Origin: Desulfobulbaceae bacterium UBA5173
GTDB lineage: Bacteria > Desulfobacterota > Desulfobulbia > Desulfobulbales > Desulfobulbaceae
Length of the DNA stretch: 9,039 nucleotides
NCBI GenBank assembly: GCA_002413355.1
Contig: DHWV01000072.1
Coordinates: 1 to 9,039 of the forward strand
Reading direction: 5' to 3'
Below are positions 6,061 to 9,039 of the stretch, one piece after another. How positions within the stretch are numbered: position 1 is the stretch's first letter; every line of letters starts with the position of its first letter. Under the pieces are notes generated by a model that saw only the letters and a program-made list of their open reading frames with translations, had not been told where the DNA came from and made no database searches. A program made the position numbers and the translations under genes.

Positions 6061-6732
6061 ATGAAAACAACAACATTTTCAGGAGGAACAACGTTACAAA
6101 AGAGGATGGCAGTTCTGGCCGGGATTTTGTTTGCCGCATCGCTCTGCGGTTGCCAAATCAAGCCGGAAGCCGCTGATGCCGCCGTGCCTGCTGCCGCTGA
6201 CGAAGGCGGCTGGGTGCGGATGCGCAGCGTGGTCACGCCTGCTGAAGCGGCTGCCGCTGTGCCTGATGCCAATTACGGCCGAGCCGGTACGGTTGATCAA
6301 GCGGCGATGGTTGCCGCCCACAACCGTTGGCGCGCTGAAGTCGGCGCGCCAAGCCTGCGCTGGTCCGACAAGCTGGCTGGCATTGCTCAGGGCTGGGCTG
6401 ATCAGCTCAAAAGCGAAGGCTGCGCCATGTATCACAGTGGCAATGGCTACGGCGAAAACATCTACAAAGCCAGCGCGCTGATGTGGTCTGATGGCCGCCG
6501 GGATTTGCAGAAAAAAACACCGCAGCAGGTGACGGATAGCTGGGGCAGCGAAATTAAGTTTTACAATTACGCTGACAACAGCTGTAGCGGAGTCTGCGGC
6601 CATTACACTCAGTTAGTATGGGGAAACACCAAGGAAGTCGGCTGCGCGATGGCCGTCTGCGGCGACAATTCGCAGGTATGGGTGTGCAGCTATTCCCCAG
6701 CTGGCAACGTGATTGGCCAGAAACCGTACTGA
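6061..6732 (+). CDS. Riboswitch-controlled CAP/SCP-domain lipoprotein 1 (223 aa)
   Basis: The N-terminus has basic residues (K14, R15), a hydrophobic stretch (17-28) and the lipobox LCGC with acylated Cys31, so the mature protein is a lipid-anchored exported protein. An Ala/Pro-rich spacer (about 35-75) leads into a CAP domain (83-223) resembling plant PR-1. CAP-tetrad candidates are His125, Glu132 (GEN), Glu164 and His181 (GHYTQ). Signature segments are GHYTQLVW (180-187) and YSPAGNVIGQKPY at the C-terminus. Six cysteines in the mature domain (121, 175, 179, 195, 200, 209) match three disulfides. CAP proteins variously bind lipids or other ligands or act at surfaces; no reaction can be assigned. 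The gene sits behind a GEMM-I riboswitch, so production should follow cellular cyclic-dinucleotide level. Confidence 0.9.
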   Translation: MKTTTFSGGTTLQKRMAVLAGILFAASLCGCQIKPEAADAAVPAAADEGGWVRMRSVVTPAEAAAAVPDANYGRAGTVDQAAMVAAHNRWRAEVGAPSLRWSDKLAGIAQGWADQLKSEGCAMYHSGNGYGENIYKASALMWSDGRRDLQKKTPQQVTDSWGSEIKFYNYADNSCSGVCGHYTQLVWGNTKEVGCAMAVCGDNSQVWVCSYSPAGNVIGQKPY

Positions 6733-6742
6733 ACTGTCCTAA

Positions 6743-6770
6743 GCCGGACAGGAACAATGTCCGGCCTTTT
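6743..6770 (+). terminator. First terminator after CAP1
   Basis: GCCGGACA (6743-6750) pairs with TGTCCGGC (6758-6765) around a 7-nt loop and is followed by CTTTT. It lies 11 bases after the CAP1 stop. Confidence 0.8.
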
Positions 6771-6783
6771 CTCCCAATACAGC

Positions 6784-6818
6784 AAGCCGCCTCCGCACCC
6801 TCGGAGGCGGCTTTTTTT
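6784..6818 (+). terminator. Second, stronger terminator after CAP1
   Basis: A perfect GC-rich 12-bp stem (6784-6795 with 6802-6813), loop CACCCT and a run of seven T (6812-6818). In tandem with the preceding terminator it isolates the riboswitch transcript from CAP2. Confidence 0.9.
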
Positions 6819-6848
6819 CCTTTTTCCGCGCAAATCGCAGGCGCGGTC

Positions 6849-6877
6849 TTGCTTGATCGCTGTTCTGCTGGTATAAA
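6849..6877 (+). promoter_or_regulatory. Sigma70-type promoter of CAP2
   Basis: TTGCTT (6849-6854), a 17-nt spacer and TATAAA (6872-6877) form a good promoter. Transcription would start near 6884, giving a short leader without any riboswitch. Confidence 0.6.
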
Positions 6878-6925
6878 AAGATTGACCATTTTTTCAAGAT
6901 GCCACAGACAGCCACCGCCGTCATC

Positions 6926-7561
6926 ATGACCTCAAAGAAAACATTCAGCATTCTCCCGTCTGTCTTTTTTCTGCTGACCTCCTGCGCACCAGCTCGGACC
7001 GCCCAAACGCAGACTATCCGGCTCGACATAGCCGCTGATCAGGCGGCCGGGGGCGGGGTTGTGTTGCTTGATGGCTATTATAAGGAAACGGACACGTTTG
7101 CCGAGGGGATTGGCGCAGTGGATTCCACCGCAATGGTGGCAGCTCACAACCACTGGCGTTCCGAAGTCGGCGCGCCGGATATGGTCTGGTCTGAATCTTT
7201 GGCCCAGACTGCGCAGCGTTGGGCGGATCATCTGAGCAGCGACGGCTGCTGCGCGATGATCCACAGCGGCAGCGGCTATGGCGAGAACATTTACAAGGTC
7301 AGTCCGGTAGCTTGGTCCAACGGCCGCAGGGAAATTCAGAGCAGAAGCCCGCAGCAGATTGTGGACGGCTGGGCCGCCGAGGCCAAAGATTATGATTACG
7401 AAAACAACACATGCAGCGGCATCTGCGGTCATTATACCCAGATTGTCTGGCGGGACAGCACGGAGATGGGCTGCGCCGCCGCCGCCTGCCCGGACAAATC
7501 GCAGATCTGGGTCTGTCATTACGCGCCGACGGGCAATGTTGAAGGGCAACGGCCGTATTGA
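6926..7561 (+). CDS. CAP/SCP-domain lipoprotein 2 (211 aa)
   Basis: A close paralog of the preceding CAP gene. From Met at 6926 the N-terminus is MTSKK, a hydrophobic core and lipobox LTSC with Cys20. An in-frame ATG at 6899 would add nine residues, but the predicted transcript starts only about 15 nt before it; neither start has a clear ribosome site. The CAP domain spans about residues 70-211, with tetrad candidates His113, Glu120, Glu152 and His169, GHYTQIVW and a C-terminal YAPTGNVEGQRPY. An extra cysteine makes a vicinal pair Cys108-Cys109 where the paralog has one, giving seven cysteines in the domain. The mature N-terminal spacer shares no obvious sequence with CAP1. The separate promoter and preceding terminators suggest independent control. 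No terminator is evident after it. Confidence 0.88.
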   Translation: MTSKKTFSILPSVFFLLTSCAPARTAQTQTIRLDIAADQAAGGGVVLLDGYYKETDTFAEGIGAVDSTAMVAAHNHWRSEVGAPDMVWSESLAQTAQRWADHLSSDGCCAMIHSGSGYGENIYKVSPVAWSNGRREIQSRSPQQIVDGWAAEAKDYDYENNTCSGICGHYTQIVWRDSTEMGCAAAACPDKSQIWVCHYAPTGNVEGQRPY

Positions 7562-7578
7562 TCTGAAAGAAAAAACAT

Positions 7579-7592
7579 GTGCCATGTGGCAC
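7579..7592. repeat. Palindrome GTGCCA-TG-TGGCAC downstream of CAP2
   Basis: A perfect 6-bp inverted repeat with a 2-bp centre, 17 bases after the CAP2 stop. No T-run follows, so it is not a convincing terminator. It lies upstream of the third CAP remnant and could be an old operator. Confidence 0.35.
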
Positions 7593-7637
7593 TTGCCGCA
7601 TGGTTAGCTCCCATCCCAAGAGAACGAAGAACGAGAG

Positions 7638-7892
7638 ATGAACACGAGAACAATGCTGACAAGGCAGGGTATGTGCTCTTTGCTGGCTGCGTGGCAGCCT
7701 GTGTGCAGACCTCAGCCGCCAGCCCGCGCACTGGCGAAGCAGCCAATTCGATGACTGCGGCATCCGCCGGAGGTGGTGTGGCGGGACACCAAAGAGGTCG
7801 GCTGCGCAATGGCCATCTGCGCCAACAAGTCGCAGCTCTGGGTCTGCAACTATTATCCGGCAGGCAACATGGTCGGCAAGAAGCCTTATTGA
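7638..7892 (+). pseudogene. CAP-domain lipoprotein 3 remnant, central domain deleted
   Basis: An ATG at 7638 opens MNTRTMLTRQG. Continuity with a lipoprotein signal (YVLFAGCVAAC, lipobox-like VAAC) then needs a frame change near 7670, since the starting frame stops at TGA 7752-7754. After an AASAGGG spacer the sequence jumps, back in the original frame, to VVWRDTKEVGCAMAIC (from 7773) and ends NYYPAGNMVGKKPY with TGA at 7890-7892. These last 39 residues align clearly with the C-termini of both intact paralogs. The region that should hold the His/Glu tetrad and GHYTQ is missing, so no working CAP domain can be made. It appears to be a third tandem copy that lost roughly 100 codons. Confidence 0.8.
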
Positions 7893-7949
7893 CGCTCATC
7901 TCCTGCTGCATTAGGAAGAAAAGCCGCCTCTTCAATCAACACCGCGCTT

Positions 7950-8137
7950 ATGCACAGCTATTTCGCCTCACCGGAACGGACGGAACACGATGCTCTCGCC
8001 GCTGAAATTGATTTCGCAGGCAAAAATCCTGTCATTTCAGGGTTGCTTTCTTCTGTGGGCGGCTTGCTGGCAGTACAGCAGCGCATCATCAACGCAGGGC
8101 TGAACTGGCGCGCGCAGCCTGCCACGTTGATTGCCTT
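7950..8137 (+). pseudogene. Truncated N-terminus of a probable PAS/sensor signalling protein
   Basis: The first ~42 residues (7950-8075), MHSYFASPER...AAEIDFAGKNPVISGLLSSVGGLLAV, resemble from memory the lead-in of PAS-containing sensor kinases in Desulfobacterota, where ..NPV..GLL..VGGLLAVLN precedes the PAS core. Here the similarity stops at LLAV; the following 62 bp match nothing I recognise, and the frame runs into the IS at 8138. There is no ribosome site before the ATG. Most likely it is a leftover of a gene cut by deletion and IS insertion. A short non-coding reading frame cannot be excluded. Confidence 0.4.
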
Positions 8138-8167
8138 TTATTAGACCTCTTGCATAAGTTGTGTTCC
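8138..8167 (+). repeat. Left terminal inverted repeat of the IS
   Basis: Starts TTATTAGACCTCTTGC. Over the 25 bases at 8143-8167, about 18 positions pair with the right end. Confidence 0.65.
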
Positions 8168-8185
8168 ATATGGCAATCTACGCAC

Positions 8186-8991
8186 ATGAGATATGAAACA
8201 GTGCAGGGCCTCAGCGATGAGGATTTCAGACGGTCAACAGAAGTTCAGCGCAGCACATTTGATACTATGCTGAAAACGGTCAAGGAAATCTTGCGTGATT
8301 TTGGTCGGCCTCCAAAATTGAGCCGTGCTGACCAGCTATTGCTAACGCTGATGTATTGGCGCGAATACCGCACCGGATTTCACATTGCTCTTACCTATGT
8401 CATGAGCGAATCTGCCGTGTGTCGGACGATTCAAAAGATTGAAAATGCGCTCATCAAGTCTGAGAAATTTTACCTGCACGGCAGAAAGTGTCTTCAGTCA
8501 GGCGGCATGGAGCTGGAAATTATCATGGCTGAAGCCACAGAACAGCCAGTTGAACGCCACAAAAAAACAGCAGGGGCATTATAAATGTCACGCGCAAAAA
8601 GCAATCACGTGATTGCAGAGATGACTACAGGAAATATCCTTTCCGCCACTTTTTGCGCCGGCAGAAAACATGATTTTCAGCTTTTCAAAGAAACTGGCTT
8701 TAGCCTGCCGCCGCATGTTCTGTTGCTGGCTGATGCCGGATATCAGGGTGTGGCTAAAATTCACCCCAACAGCCAGACACCGGCCAAGAAAACCAAGCTC
8801 TATCCGCTGAACAAAGAACAAAAAGTCAGCAACCAGACTTTGTCTCGGAAACGCATCCTGATTGAACATATCTTCCGCAGACTCAAAGTGTTCCGCATTT
8901 TGAACGAACGATCAGAAGAAAGCGTTTCGGGCTTCGCTTCAGTTTAATCGCCGCCGTCTATAACATGGAGTTAAAAATCGTTGGCAAATAA
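8186..8991 (+). pseudogene. IS5-family transposase, frameshifted and inactive (DDE_Tnp_4 type)
   Basis: The natural start is MRYETVQGLSDEDF at 8186. An N-terminal HTH_Tnp_4-like part contains LTLMYWREYRTGFHI, and the DDE core follows. Frame lesions: an A7 run (8561-8567) shifts the frame so that TAA at 8582-8584 is read, while the neighbouring frame gives the expected QQGHYKCHAQK; an A5 run (8596-8600) restores the first frame; and a base is missing near 8911-8914, after which the true end (RRKRFG..F..LIAAVYNMEL) lies in another frame to 8991. The net shift of one base makes the restored gene 268 codons plus stop. The first catalytic Asp (normally DATE) appears as Glu at 8531-8533; Asp at 8732-8734 and Glu at 8864-8866 are retained. 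Confidence 0.8.
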
Positions 8992-9012
8992 CTAATGCCA
9001 CAGATCTAATAA
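8983..9012 (-). repeat. Right terminal inverted repeat of the IS
   Basis: Its reverse complement begins TTATTAGATCTGTGGCATTA, an imperfect mirror of the left end (about 18 of 25 aligned positions, plus the outer TTATTAG). It contains the transposase stop codon at 8989-8991. Confidence 0.65.
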
Positions 9013-9039
9013 GTCCTGTACAAAAGCTGCTCAAGCAGA

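Larger units (their letters stand above)
8138..9012 (+). mobile_element. Decayed IS5-family element (IS1031/ISL2-like), about 875 bp
   Basis: Both ends are visible as imperfect inverted repeats, and a DDE transposase relic fills the interior; length and organisation fit compact IS5-family elements. The exact boundary depends on whether TTA/TAA is target or element: the outermost TTATTAG (8138-8144) mirrors CTAATAA (9006-9012). No clear direct target duplication remains (TTA at left, TAA at right). The transposase stop lies inside the right repeat. Confidence 0.75.

Noticed and set aside
7921..7930. AAGCCGCCTC identical to the left arm of the terminator at 6784-6793
   Set aside because: No matching right arm or T-run follows; a 10-bp match in GC-rich DNA may be chance, or at most a relic of a duplicated terminator.
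7577..8005. 142-residue open frame over the CAP3 remnant
   Set aside because: It only covers the signal-peptide part in the right frame; the clear CAP C-terminus is in another frame, so the long frame is an accident of decay.
8150..8185. TTG start at 8150 adding 12 residues to the transposase
   Set aside because: It lies inside the terminal inverted repeat; the family start motif MRYETVQGLS begins at 8186.
1..9039. CRISPR array, tRNA or rRNA genes
   Set aside because: No regularly spaced repeats of CRISPR type, no tRNA cloverleaf and no rRNA signature seen.

Overview
The window reads as accessory or flexible chromosome of a Gram-negative bacterium, most likely a Desulfobacterota relative (Desulfobulbia-like). 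The basis is the fused GldF/GldG-type ABC permease with a DUF4340 partner, a GEMM-I riboswitch of the kind common in that phylum, lipoproteins with clear lipoboxes, and a TA antitoxin family I associate with cyanobacteria and Desulfobacterota. This placement rests on recalled family distributions and no search was run. Coding DNA is visibly GC-rich, while the long intergenic stretch around 5680-5910 is very AT-rich.

Layout. (1) 1-370, minus strand: a small type II antitoxin gene with a well-formed sigma70 promoter, whose -35 box sits inside a 16-bp palindrome. The toxin gene that starts inside the antitoxin stop codon is broken after 14 codons. (2) 394-5578, minus strand: a three-gene ABC operon consisting of an ATPase (GldA-like), a 971-residue fusion of ABC-2 permease and GldG-like periplasmic subunit, and a membrane-anchored DUF4340 protein. 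It closes with a 14-bp terminator hairpin. (3) 5347-6060: a 714-bp divergent intergenic region holding a likely operon promoter, several inverted repeats, an AT-rich tract, a 47-nt hairpin and a class I cyclic-dinucleotide (GEMM-I) riboswitch that ends 11 nt before a strong ribosome binding site. (4) 6061-7892, plus strand: three CAP/SCP-domain (PR-1-like) lipoprotein genes in tandem. The first is under the riboswitch. The second has its own promoter behind two tandem terminators. The third is a remnant that keeps only the signal-peptide region and the last 39 residues. (5) 7950-8137: the start of a probable signalling protein, cut short. (6) 8138-9012: a decayed IS5-family element with recognisable 25-30 bp terminal inverted repeats and a multiply frameshifted transposase.

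How it fits together. The ABC operon should make one inner-membrane complex with a large periplasmic domain. The CAP genes make secreted, lipid-anchored, disulfide-rich proteins whose first member is tied to cyclic-dinucleotide signalling, while its paralog is apparently not. The most notable item is the riboswitch plus adjacent hairpin controlling a CAP lipoprotein. The window also shows strong decay: broken toxin, broken third CAP gene, truncated signalling gene and dead IS.
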